Assembly: GCF_009857445.1 (NCBI RefSeq)
Contig: NZ_WWCN01000019.1
Location: forward strand, 1-64,000
From: Duganella flavida
GTDB taxonomy: Bacteria > Pseudomonadota > Gammaproteobacteria > Burkholderiales > Burkholderiaceae_D
DNA length: 64,000 nt
Reading direction: 5' to 3'
A program made the position numbers and the translations under genes. A model generated the notes under the pieces. That model made no database searches. It was not told where the DNA came from and saw nothing but the letters and a program-made list of their open reading frames with translations. Below, piece after piece: positions 54,704 through 63,495 of this stretch; position 1 is the first letter of the stretch, and each line of letters begins with the position of its first letter.

Positions 54704-55621
54704 ATGAAGATACCCCGGAGTACGCTGGAACAATGGCAGGTGCTGCAAGCGATCGTGGAATGCGGCGGCTACGCGCAGGCGGCGGAGGCGCTGCACCGCA
54801 GCCAGTCCTCGGTCAGCTACATGGTGGCCAAGCTGCAGGAGCAACTGGGCGTGGAGCTGCTGGAGATCGATGGCCGCCGCGCCAGGCTGACCAAGAACGG
54901 CGAGGCGCTGCTGGCCAAGGCGCGCGAGCTGCTGGGTGATGCCTTCCAGTTGGAGCAACTGGCCGGCAGCCTGGTCGAGGGCTGGGAGCCGCAAGTCAGC
55001 ATCGCGGTCGACAGCTTGTTCCCGGTCGAGCTGCTGGTGCAGGTGCTGCGCGATTTTGAGCCGTGGGCCAAGCACACGCGGGTCAACCTGGAAGAAACGA
55101 TTTTGTCAGGCTCCGAGGATGCGCTGATTGAAAAACGCGTCGACCTGGCCATTGTCAGCAGCATACCCCAGGGTTTTCTCGGCGATGTGCTGATGGATAT
55201 TGAATTCGTCGCCGTGGCCCACCCATGTCATCCGCTGCACGCGCTGGGGCGGGAATTGGAAACCGACGATTTAAGCCGCAACCTGCATATTGTGGTGCGC
55301 GATTCCGGCACCCTGAATCCGCGCGATCATGGCTGGTGGTTAAATAGCAGCCAGCGCTGGACCGTCACCAGTCCGCATACGCGGATGGAAATGATTTGTA
55401 ATGGAATCGGCTTTGGCTGGCTGGCCGAACACAAAATTCAAAATCAATTAGAGCAAGGATTGCTCAAGCCTTTGCCATTGCGCGTGGGGCAGCGGCGCAA
55501 ACTGTCTTTATCGCTGGTGGTGACCAATCCCGAATTAGCTGGGCCCGCCACTTGTCGCTTGGCTAATTTAATCAGAAAAGTGGTGGTGGATGGAATACAG
55601 CGGCGGCCTTTGTGCGAATGA
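54704..55621 (+). CDS. LysR-family transcriptional regulator
   Basis: The 305-aa protein has the LysR winged helix (YAQAAEALHRSQSSVSYMVA) and an effector-binding domain. Its start abuts the cyclase stop codon (TGA-ATG), so it is read from the same transcript. This is unusual, since LysR genes are normally divergent from their targets. The target is unknown. Confidence 0.92.
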   Translation: MKIPRSTLEQWQVLQAIVECGGYAQAAEALHRSQSSVSYMVAKLQEQLGVELLEIDGRRARLTKNGEALLAKARELLGDAFQLEQLAGSLVEGWEPQVSIAVDSLFPVELLVQVLRDFEPWAKHTRVNLEETILSGSEDALIEKRVDLAIVSSIPQGFLGDVLMDIEFVAVAHPCHPLHALGRELETDDLSRNLHIVVRDSGTLNPRDHGWWLNSSQRWTVTSPHTRMEMICNGIGFGWLAEHKIQNQLEQGLLKPLPLRVGQRRKLSLSLVVTNPELAGPATCRLANLIRKVVVDGIQRRPLCE

Positions 55622-55730
55622 GTTGTGGAAAATATTCATTTTTATGGTTATATTGGGATATAGCTAGAGTACAGCTACTAAGTTATGGTAAATTGCGGCT
55701 GTTAAATAACCCTCGTACGAAGGAATTAAG

Positions 55731-56021
55731 ATGACGACTTACCAGGAATACAAAGCGAAGATCGCTGAACTGGAAAATCTGGCCGAATCCGCCCGTAAAA
55801 ATGAAGTTACTCAGGCGAAAGAGAAAGTTTTCGCGATCATGCGCGAATACGGCTTGACCGTTGCGGATCTGGGCGGCGTAGCCAAGGTGAAAACGTCGAA
55901 ACCGCGTGCTCCGGTGCCAACCAAGTACCGTGATGACGCCACCGGCGAGACCTGGACCGGACGTGGCCGCGCGCCAAAATGGCTCGAAGGCAAGAACAAA
56001 GACGATTATTTGATTAAGTAA
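55731..56021 (+). CDS. H-NS-family nucleoid protein
   Basis: The 96-aa protein has an N-terminal oligomerisation helix (KIAELENLAESARKNEV) and the C-terminal DNA-binding motif TWTGRGRAPKWLEG of H-NS-type xenogeneic silencers. The start follows GAAGGAATTAAG. About 110 bp of AT-rich DNA lies upstream, consistent with autoregulation. Confidence 0.95.
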   Translation: MTTYQEYKAKIAELENLAESARKNEVTQAKEKVFAIMREYGLTVADLGGVAKVKTSKPRAPVPTKYRDDATGETWTGRGRAPKWLEGKNKDDYLIK

Positions 56022-56054
56022 TTCCTGTTCTATGCCGGGTAAGCGGGGTTTATA

Positions 56055-57332
56055 TTGAAGCGCATTCGTGTTGCTGTTTTATTCTCTGTCTTAATCGGCA
56101 TATTCTCGCCCGCCGCGCAGGCCGCTGACACTTTGTTAAGCGCTGCGCGTGTGTGGACGGGCGAAGGCCAGCCGCATGCCAATTGGTCGCTGCTTATCAG
56201 CGGCGGCAAGATTGTTGCCGTTGGCCCGGCCGATAAAATGAATATCCCCGCTGGCACTGAGCGTATCAGCCTGCCGGACACCACTCTGATCCCCGGTTTA
56301 ATGGATTTGCACTCCCATGTGCTGCTACATCCATATAACGAAACTTCGTGGGACGACCAGGTCTTAAAGGAATCCGTCGAATACCGCACTTTGCTGGCTA
56401 GCCGCCACGCTGCTGCGACTTTACGGGCCGGATTTACCACCTTGCGCGATCTGGGCACCGAAGGCGCTTTGTATGCTGACGTGGCAATTAAAAAAGCGAT
56501 TAATGACGGTGTGATACCGGGGCCGCGATTATTTATCGCCACCCGCGCCATTGTGGCCAGCGGTAGTTATGGTCCGTCGCCGCGCAGTTATCGCGCCGAT
56601 GTCGATTTACCGAAAGGTGCGCAGGAAGCCAGCGGCATCGATGAAGTAGTCAAAGCGGTACGCGAGCAGGGCGCGCGCGGTGCCGACTGGATCAAGGTCT
56701 ATGCCGACTACCGCACCGGCGCTGATGGCAGTTCCCACGCCACCTTCTCGCAAGCGGAGCTTGATGCGCTGGTACAAACCGCACATGAATCGGGCCGCAA
56801 GGTTGCCGCCCACGCCAGCACGGACGAGGGCATGCGCCGCGCCACGCTGGCCGGCGTCGACACCATCGAACATGGTTACGGCGGCAGCGAGGCCACCTTC
56901 AAATTGATGGCTGAACGCCACGTCGCTTATTTCCCGACCCTGACCGCGCCGGAAGCCACCAGCGAATACTTCCAGAAGCATCAGCGCGGCGGCACGCCAA
57001 CGCCGTCCATGCAGGCCGCAGCGCGCGCCTTCCAGCTGGCGCGCAAGCTGGGCGTCACCATCGGTAACGGCAGCGATGTCGGCGTGTTTGCGCACGGCGA
57101 TAACGAGCGCGAACTGGAGTGGATGGTCAAGCTGGGCATGACGCCGCTGGAGGCCTTGCGCGCGGCCACTGTGGTCAACGCGGCAGTGCTGGGCCAGCCC
57201 ACGTTAGGCCAATTGCGAGAAGGCTTCCTGGCCGATGTGGTGGCCGTTCAGGGCGATCCAACGCAAGACATTACCGTCTTGCGAAAAGTGCAATTAGTGA
57301 TAAAAGACGGAACGATTTTCATTCGTCCGTGA
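56055..57332 (+). CDS. Exported amidohydrolase-family protein
   Basis: The 425-aa protein has a signal peptide (about 1-23, ending PAAQAA) and the metal site of Zn-dependent amidohydrolases: HSH in GLMDLHSHVLL, Lys in KVYADYRTG, His in VAAHASTDEG, His in TIEHGYG and Asp in GNGSDVGVF. It is close to imidazolonepropionase/prolidase-like periplasmic enzymes. The start is TTG, fixed by the signal peptide. It is a likely peptide or amide hydrolase of the envelope. Confidence 0.92.
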   Translation: MKRIRVAVLFSVLIGIFSPAAQAADTLLSAARVWTGEGQPHANWSLLISGGKIVAVGPADKMNIPAGTERISLPDTTLIPGLMDLHSHVLLHPYNETSWDDQVLKESVEYRTLLASRHAAATLRAGFTTLRDLGTEGALYADVAIKKAINDGVIPGPRLFIATRAIVASGSYGPSPRSYRADVDLPKGAQEASGIDEVVKAVREQGARGADWIKVYADYRTGADGSSHATFSQAELDALVQTAHESGRKVAAHASTDEGMRRATLAGVDTIEHGYGGSEATFKLMAERHVAYFPTLTAPEATSEYFQKHQRGGTPTPSMQAAARAFQLARKLGVTIGNGSDVGVFAHGDNERELEWMVKLGMTPLEALRAATVVNAAVLGQPTLGQLREGFLADVVAVQGDPTQDITVLRKVQLVIKDGTIFIRP

Positions 57333-57366
57333 GCCTGTGCTGAGCATTTCGTGCGATGATAGCGAA

Positions 57367-57981
57367 ATGCCATCAATACCTCTTTTTCCGCTGAAAACGA
57401 TCTTGTTCCCTGACGGCCATTTGCCGCTACAGGTGTTTGAAGTGCGCTACCTCGACCTGGTAAAACGCTGCATCGCCAAGGGGGAAGAATTTGGCGTAGT
57501 GTCGCTGCTGGACGGCAGTGAAGTACGCGTTCCCGATCAACACGAAACCCTGTCTGGCTGCGGCACGATGGCGCGCATCCTCGACTGGAGCGCACCACTG
57601 CCGGGCCTGCTGCAAATCTCCTGCATCGGCACCACACGCTTCCAGGTCAAGGCAGCCGAGCAGCTCAAGCACGGCCTGTGGATGGCTGATGTGGAAGAGG
57701 TGGCGGAAGATATGGTGGTGCCAATTCCAGCCGAACAGCAGGACGTGGCCAACGCGCTGGGCGCGCTGATCCGCTCGCTGCAGAAGAAGCAGATTTCCAC
57801 CGCCAATATGTCGCTGGCGCCGCCGTATCGGCTGGATGAGGCGGGCTGGGTGGCGAACCGCTGGTGCGAGCTGCTGCGTCTCGATATCGAAGAGAAGCAG
57901 CGCCTGCTGCTGCAGGAGAATCCCGTGCTGCGGCTGGAGCTGGTGCAGGACGTGCTCAGCGAGAACGGCCTGCTCGAATAA
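57367..57981 (+). CDS. LON substrate-binding (Lon-N) domain protein
   Basis: The 204-aa protein starts PSIPLFPLKTILFPDGHLPL and has the Lon N-terminal domain fold, but no ATPase or protease domain follows. Stand-alone Lon-N proteins are common in beta-proteobacteria and have no settled role. The ATG at 57367 is chosen over a start 30 bp upstream that lacks homology. It abuts the convergent DMT transporter gene. Confidence 0.92.
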   Translation: MPSIPLFPLKTILFPDGHLPLQVFEVRYLDLVKRCIAKGEEFGVVSLLDGSEVRVPDQHETLSGCGTMARILDWSAPLPGLLQISCIGTTRFQVKAAEQLKHGLWMADVEEVAEDMVVPIPAEQQDVANALGALIRSLQKKQISTANMSLAPPYRLDEAGWVANRWCELLRLDIEEKQRLLLQENPVLRLELVQDVLSENGLLE

Positions 57982-58941
57982 TCAATCGGCGTGCGCTTCG
58001 GTCGGATCTTCCAGCGCGTGCACGCGCACCGACCACATCACACCAGCAATCAGCAGCACCACGGCGGCAATCTCCAGCGAGCGTGGCAGTTGCTGTTTGT
58101 AGATGAAGCCGTACAGCAGCGCGAACAGCGTTTCAAACAGGATCAGCTGGCCGGACAAGGTCAGCGGCACTTTGCGGCTGGCGACATTCCACAGGTGGTT
58201 GCCGATCACCGATGCGCCCAGTGCCAGCAGCGCATTCACAATCCAGAACACGCCCCAGTCGCGGCCGCTGGCAACGGCTGCCGCGCCGGTTACATCACTA
58301 TGGAAGATGGCAAACGCCGCCAGCGAAATCACCAGCGCGATCAGGCCGCTGGAGATGCCATACAGCGACGACCACTCGCCGCTGCTAAAGTGCGGATTGC
58401 GCTTCAGGTAGCGCGCGTTATCGACCGAATACCAGGTCCAGCAAACCAGCGCGCCGGTCGCGCACAGCACGCCCAGCAGCTTGGCGTTGAACGGCATGCC
58501 GTTGCCGACATCGTGCGTGAACACGTCCACATTGATGCAGGCGATGCCGGCCGCCACCAGCAGCAGCGGCAGCATCAATTGCTTGAGCGGTACGGAGCCG
58601 TGGTCCTTGTGGCCCATCAGTGTGACGGAAATCGGCAGCACGCCGATGATCAGCGAGGTAGCCGCCACACCGGCCAATTTGACGCCCAGCGCAAGCAGCA
58701 TGTAGTAGATGATGTTACCGGCCAGCGCATGCTTGACCATGGCGATGATGTCGTTGCGATCCAGGCGGCGCAGCAGCGGCGGCAGGCGCGAGCCCATCAG
58801 CGCAGCGGCGATCAGGCCGTAGGCGATGTAGCGGCCGCAAGCCATTTCCAGCGGCGTGAACGCACTGAGGAACACCGGCGTGATAAACACCATGCCCCAC
58901 ATGGCTCCCGCCAGCAAACCACACAACACGCCATGCCACAT
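57982..58941 (-). CDS. EamA-like drug/metabolite transporter
   Basis: The 319-aa protein has about ten transmembrane helices in two EamA-like halves (LLAGAMWGMVFITPVFLSAF near the start, GVLCATGALVCWTWYSVDN in the second half). DMT members export amino acids or metabolites; the substrate is unknown. The ATG at 58941 begins MWHGVLCG and avoids a non-homologous basic extension. Confidence 0.92.
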   Translation of the reverse strand: MWHGVLCGLLAGAMWGMVFITPVFLSAFTPLEMACGRYIAYGLIAAALMGSRLPPLLRRLDRNDIIAMVKHALAGNIIYYMLLALGVKLAGVAATSLIIGVLPISVTLMGHKDHGSVPLKQLMLPLLLVAAGIACINVDVFTHDVGNGMPFNAKLLGVLCATGALVCWTWYSVDNARYLKRNPHFSSGEWSSLYGISSGLIALVISLAAFAIFHSDVTGAAAVASGRDWGVFWIVNALLALGASVIGNHLWNVASRKVPLTLSGQLILFETLFALLYGFIYKQQLPRSLEIAAVVLLIAGVMWSVRVHALEDPTEAHAD

Positions 58942-58952
58942 CGTTGCTATCC

Positions 58953-59216
58953 TCAAAAGAGCGTGCAGAGCCACCACACTACGGCCACGTTGGCCACGGC
59001 GCTGCACCAGTAGGCAATTTGAAAAGAAGTCTTGGCGGTTTTATGGCGCAGCGTTTGCTGCGCCAGCCAGCCGCCGGGCCAGCCGCAGAATAAGCCCAAT
59101 AACAGCAGGCTGCGTTCCGAAATGCGGCGGCGCTGGTGCACCGCCGCTGACTTGTCGATCGCGTAGGCGAGGAAACAAGCGACGCTGGCGACGCCGTAGA
59201 ACGACGCCAGCCACAA
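58953..59216 (-). CDS. DUF1294-family small membrane protein
   Basis: The 87-aa protein has two or three hydrophobic helices and the family pattern AYAIDKSAA, then RISERSLLLLGLFCGWPGG and RHKTAKTSFQ. The function is unknown. The start appears to be TTG; no ATG is in frame. It lies 17 bp after trpS and 11 bp before the DMT transporter gene, so the three may be one transcript. Confidence 0.88.
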   Translation of the reverse strand: MWLASFYGVASVACFLAYAIDKSAAVHQRRRISERSLLLLGLFCGWPGGWLAQQTLRHKTAKTSFQIAYWCSAVANVAVVWWLCTLF

Positions 59217-59233
59217 CGCAGTCAGCGCAGGGT

Positions 59234-60289
59234 TCAGAAGTAGCTCAGGCCAAGCGCGGCCTTGACTTCATCGGCAGTTTTGGCGGCCACTTCGCGCGCT
59301 TGCATGGTGCCTTCTTTCAGCATCTGCATGATGTAGCCCTTGTCCTGCGCCAGTTCCTCGCGACGGGCGCGGATGGGCGCCAGCATCTCTTGCAGCACGA
59401 CTTCCAGGCGTTTCTTGACGATGGAGTCGCCCAGGCCGCCGCGCACGTAGTGGGCTTTCATTTCTTCCAGCTTGTCTTTTTCCGGATCGAAGGCGTCCAG
59501 GTAGATGAAGGCGACGTTGCCTTCCAGGTGGCCAGGATCTTCCACGCGCAGGTGCAGCGGGTCGGTGTAGACCTTCTTCACGGCAGCGGTGATTTCAGCG
59601 GCGCTGGCGCCCAGGTTGATGGTGTTGCCCAGCGATTTGCTCATCTTGGCTTTGCCGTCGATGCCCGGCAGGCGGCCGATGTCCGGCACCAGTGCTTTGC
59701 ACTCGACCAGGATTTCTTTATCGACGATGCGGTTGAAGCGGCGCACGATTTCGTTGGTCTGCTCGATCATCGGGATCTGGTCTTCACCAACCGGCACCAG
59801 CGTGGCCTTGAAGGCCGAGATGTCAGCAGCTTGCGAAGCAGGGTAGGTCAGGAAGCCGGCCGGAATGTCGCGTTCGAAGCCGCGCAGGGCGATTTCGGTT
59901 TTCACGGTCGGGTTGCGCTCAAGGCGGGCCACGGTGACCATGTTCAGGTAATAGAAGGTCAGTTCGGCCAGTTCCGGAATCTGCGACTGGATCAGGATGG
60001 TCGATTTGGCCGGGTCGATGCCGACGGCCAGGTAGTCCAGCGCCACTTCCACGACGTTGCGGTGCACCTTGTTGGTGTCGTCCATATTGTCGGTCAGGGC
60101 TTGCGAGTCGGCCAGCATGATGAACTGCTTGAACTGGTGCTGGTATTCGACGCGGTTACGCAGGCTGCCGACGTAGTGGCCGAGGTGCAGCGGGCCGGTC
60201 GGACGGTCGCCGGTCAGGATGATTTGCGGACCTTTTGGTGCGACGGCGACGGCGACGGCTTCGGTGTTGGACTGTTCAGGCAGACTCAT
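59234..60289 (-). CDS. trpS: Tryptophanyl-tRNA synthetase
   Basis: The 351-aa class I synthetase has the HIGH-like HLGH in TGDRPTGPLHLGHYVGSL and the KMSKS loop in GKAKMSKSLGN. It charges tRNA-Trp. The N-terminal 20-residue extension before ILTGDRPTG is typical of the longer, beta-proteobacterial type. About 260 bp upstream is gene-free up to 60549. Confidence 0.97.
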   Translation of the reverse strand: MSLPEQSNTEAVAVAVAPKGPQIILTGDRPTGPLHLGHYVGSLRNRVEYQHQFKQFIMLADSQALTDNMDDTNKVHRNVVEVALDYLAVGIDPAKSTILIQSQIPELAELTFYYLNMVTVARLERNPTVKTEIALRGFERDIPAGFLTYPASQAADISAFKATLVPVGEDQIPMIEQTNEIVRRFNRIVDKEILVECKALVPDIGRLPGIDGKAKMSKSLGNTINLGASAAEITAAVKKVYTDPLHLRVEDPGHLEGNVAFIYLDAFDPEKDKLEEMKAHYVRGGLGDSIVKKRLEVVLQEMLAPIRARREELAQDKGYIMQMLKEGTMQAREVAAKTADEVKAALGLSYF

Positions 60290-60548
60290 CAGGGTTCCTT
60301 GGGATTGCTATTGTTTGCCCCAGCCCGATGCGCGGATGTAAAAACGCCACCAGACGAGGGCGGCGTTGATAAAAATATCACATCACTAGTGTAGACAGTG
60401 GCCGCTCATGCTCGGAGCGGCGCCAATACGTGCAGGTGTGAAGTGGGGCATAAAAAATCATGGCCGTATGGTTGCAGTTTGGTGGCGGTCTGTCAAGTTC
60501 AGGAACTGTTTTGGCTGGGACGCGATCTAAGCGAAAAAGGAGAATAAA

Positions 60549-60788
60549 ATGACTAATAACTTCAATATGGTGGCTTTTATGGACGCACTGGTCGAAGGCG
60601 GATTTTCAGAGAAGCAGGCCAAGGCATTAGCGAACGCCATGTTTCAGCTGATTGATACGCACTTGGTAACAAAGGATTACCTCGACATGCGCCTGGCACA
60701 ACTGAAATCCGAGATGATCCAGTGGATGGTCGGTCTGATGGTCGTGCAATCGGGCGTAACGGCAGTACTCTTTAAACTCTTGCATTAG
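60549..60788 (+). CDS. Small coiled-coil/membrane protein (DUF1640-like)
   Basis: The 79-aa protein has a helical N-part (LVEGGFSEKQAKALANAM), a short coiled coil (DMRLAQLKSEM) and a C-terminal hydrophobic helix (WMVGLMVVQSGVTAVLF). This is the layout of CCDC90/DUF1640-type phage- or plasmid-associated small proteins. It has an AAAGGAG site. The function is unknown. Confidence 0.78.
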   Translation: MTNNFNMVAFMDALVEGGFSEKQAKALANAMFQLIDTHLVTKDYLDMRLAQLKSEMIQWMVGLMVVQSGVTAVLFKLLH

Positions 60789-60828
60789 TGGTATATTGCT
60801 CCACCGGAAACGTTCCCGTGGAGCCGAT

Positions 60829-62697
60829 ATGCGTCGTACCGTTGTTGCCGCCTTGCTTGCCCTGTCCTTCCCAGCCTTCGCGCAGACGCCTGCGATGGCG
60901 CCGGACATTCCCGCCAAATTCGATACCGTCATCCCCAACGCCGACTACATCAAGCGCGATGTCATGATCCCGATGCGCGACGGCGTCAAGCTGCACACGG
61001 TGATCGTCATTCCTAAAGACGCCCAGCGCGCACCGATTGTCCTGACCCGCACCCCATACAACGCCAGCGGCCGTGCCAGCCGCAACATCAGCCCCAGCAT
61101 CGCCGCCACGGTCGGGCAGGGCGATGAGACCATGGTCGGCGAAGGCTATATCCGCGTGTTTCAGGACGTGCGCGGCAAATACGGCTCCGAAGGCGATTAT
61201 GTGATGACTCGCCCGCTGATCGGCCCGCTTAACGCCACCCGCACCGACCACGCCACCGACGCCTGGGACACCATCGACTGGCTGGTCAAGAACGTCCCCG
61301 AATCCAATGGCAAAGTCGGCATGATAGGCTCGTCCTACGAAGGCTTCACCGTGCTGATGGCGCTGACCGACCCGCACCCGGCGCTCAAAGTCGCCGTGCC
61401 GATGAGTCCAATGGTCGACGGCTGGCGTGGCGACGACTGGTTCCACAACGGCGCCTTCCGCATGCCTAACCTGGGCTACATCGCCGGCCAGACCGGTGCC
61501 AAGAGCGGCGGCAAGCCATTGGCCACCGGCGTCTACGACGATTACGAAGGCGTGCTGCGTGCCGGCTCAGTCTCTGCCTATGCCGCCAAATTCGGCATCG
61601 ACCAGCTGAACTTCACCAAGAAACTGTTCGAGCATCCGGCCTATGACAGCTATTGGCAGCATCAGGCGCTGGACAAGATCCTCGCCAAAAAAGCGCTGAA
61701 AGTGCCGACCATGACTGTGGTCGGCTACTGGGACCAGGAAGACATCTACGGCGCCTACGCCGTCTATGGTGCGCTGGAACCGAAGGACACCGCCAACGAC
61801 AAGAACTTCCTGGTCGTCGGCCCGTGGCGCCACAGCGGCGTCAATTACGAAGGCTCCAGCCTTGGCGTGTTCAAGTTCACCGGCGACACCGCACTGGAAT
61901 TTCGCCGCGACGTCATGCAGCCCTTCCTCGACCAATACCTGAAAGATGGTGCGCCTGCCGCCGATACGCCGCCAGTGCTGTTCTACCAGACCGGCATCAA
62001 CCGCTGGCAGAAGCTGCCGCAATGGCCGGTGGCGCAGCAGCTCAAGCCGATCTACCTGCAGAACGGCTTCAAGCTCGGCTTCGACGCACCGCAAGAGGGC
62101 TACGACGAATACGTGTCCGACCCGGCCAAGCCGGTGCCGTTCGTGCCGCGTCCGGTGCGTATGGGCGATGGCAATGTGTGGAAGCCATGGCTGGTAAGCG
62201 ACCAGCGCTCCGTTTCCGACCGCACCGACGTGCTGAGCTACATGACCGAGCCGTTGAAAGCCAAAGTGCAAATCGCCGGCCAGACCATGGTTAACCTGCA
62301 GGCCGCCACCACCGGCACCGATGGTGACTGGGTGGTGAAGCTGATCGACGTCTATCCGGACGAAGTGCCGTCGCAGCCGGAGCTGGGCGGTTACCAGTTG
62401 CCGATTGCGATGGACATCTTCCGTGGCCGCTACCGCAACAGCCTTGAAACGCCGTCGCCGATTCCGGCCAACGAAGTACAGCGCTACCGCTTCGCACTGC
62501 CGAACGCCAACCACGTCTTCCTGCCGGGCCACCGCATTATGGTGCAAGTGCAATCGAGCTGGTTCCCGCTGTACGACCGCAATCCGCAAACCTATGTGCC
62601 GAACATCTTCTACGCCAAGCCATCCGACTACCAGAAGGCGACGCTGAAAGTGTTCCACAACAGCGCGCTGGAGTTGCCCGTGGTGGAGTCCAAATAA
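60829..62697 (+). CDS. CocE/NonD-family exported serine hydrolase
   Basis: The 622-aa protein has a signal peptide (MRRTVVAALLALSFPAFA), an alpha/beta-hydrolase domain with nucleophile Ser in IGSSYEGFT, and a C-terminal jelly-roll of the X-Pro dipeptidyl-peptidase/cocaine-esterase type (RSVSDRTDVLSYMTEPL, then PGHRIMVQVQSSWFPLYDRN). The family includes glutaryl-7-ACA acylase and ester or peptide hydrolases. The start at 60829 is fixed by the signal peptide. Confidence 0.93.
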   Translation: MRRTVVAALLALSFPAFAQTPAMAPDIPAKFDTVIPNADYIKRDVMIPMRDGVKLHTVIVIPKDAQRAPIVLTRTPYNASGRASRNISPSIAATVGQGDETMVGEGYIRVFQDVRGKYGSEGDYVMTRPLIGPLNATRTDHATDAWDTIDWLVKNVPESNGKVGMIGSSYEGFTVLMALTDPHPALKVAVPMSPMVDGWRGDDWFHNGAFRMPNLGYIAGQTGAKSGGKPLATGVYDDYEGVLRAGSVSAYAAKFGIDQLNFTKKLFEHPAYDSYWQHQALDKILAKKALKVPTMTVVGYWDQEDIYGAYAVYGALEPKDTANDKNFLVVGPWRHSGVNYEGSSLGVFKFTGDTALEFRRDVMQPFLDQYLKDGAPAADTPPVLFYQTGINRWQKLPQWPVAQQLKPIYLQNGFKLGFDAPQEGYDEYVSDPAKPVPFVPRPVRMGDGNVWKPWLVSDQRSVSDRTDVLSYMTEPLKAKVQIAGQTMVNLQAATTGTDGDWVVKLIDVYPDEVPSQPELGGYQLPIAMDIFRGRYRNSLETPSPIPANEVQRYRFALPNANHVFLPGHRIMVQVQSSWFPLYDRNPQTYVPNIFYAKPSDYQKATLKVFHNSALELPVVESK

Positions 62698-62703
62698 AGT
62701 GTT

Positions 62704-63495
62704 TTAGCGCGGGCGTACGCTGTCGTTTAGCACGTCCGCGCGGAAGTAACGCAGGTAGCCTTCCATGATCTGGTTGGTCTTACCGGCTTTGTCCAGCGCG
62801 TCGCGGATGGTGGCCTGGTCTTCCGGCTTGAGCGCGTTGGAGATGTAGGCGCCGCTCTGGTGCCACGGCAGTTCGGGAATGGCTTCGGCTTTCAGCTTCT
62901 CCTGCATGCCGTGCACGCGCGGGTCGCGGCGGATGGCGCCTGCCAGCAGCGTCGGGCCCATGATGGTGACATCGGCCGAACCGGCTTGCAGCAGGCGCGC
63001 TACCGCAATCACGTCCACTTGCACAAACAGACGGCCTTGCTTTTGCAGCTCTTCGATCAGCGCCGAGTAAGCCTCGCCGTAATCGAAGCCGCGTACTACG
63101 GCCACGCGCAGTTCTTTGCGTGCCAGCAGGTCTTGCGCGCTGGTGATGGGCGCCCGGCCGTTGTTCACGGAGATCAGCATGGCGCGATGATTGATCATCG
63201 GCATAAAGGTGCCGAACTTGTCGCGTGCAGGCGTGCGCGAGGCCGGCACCAGTACGTCCGCCGTACCGGCATTGAACATCGCCACTTGCCGCGCACGCGG
63301 CACCACGGTGAAGGCGAACTGGCAGCCGGCCTTGGAGCCGATGGCGCGCAGCAGGTCAGGATAAATGCCTTTCACGGTCAGGCCATCGATCATCACGCTG
63401 GCGCCGTTGGCCGACACTGGCACCGAGATTTCACGCGAGCAGCCGGCAACGGCGTTCTGCGCGATGAGCGCAGCAAACAGTAAGGCCAGCTTCAT
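62704..63495 (-). CDS. Periplasmic solute-binding protein (SBP_bac_3-like)
   Basis: The 263-aa protein has a signal peptide with a Cys shortly after (AVAGCSREISVP) and a type 3 solute-binding fold (KGIYPDLLRAIGSKAGCQF, then AMFNAGTADVLVPASRTP). There is no ABC permease next to it, so it may be a stand-alone binding or sensor protein. It overlaps the MFS gene upstream by 4 bp (ATGA), which implies co-translation with that transporter. Confidence 0.88.
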   Translation of the reverse strand: MKLALLFAALIAQNAVAGCSREISVPVSANGASVMIDGLTVKGIYPDLLRAIGSKAGCQFAFTVVPRARQVAMFNAGTADVLVPASRTPARDKFGTFMPMINHRAMLISVNNGRAPITSAQDLLARKELRVAVVRGFDYGEAYSALIEELQKQGRLFVQVDVIAVARLLQAGSADVTIMGPTLLAGAIRRDPRVHGMQEKLKAEAIPELPWHQSGAYISNALKPEDQATIRDALDKAGKTNQIMEGYLRYFRADVLNDSVRPR

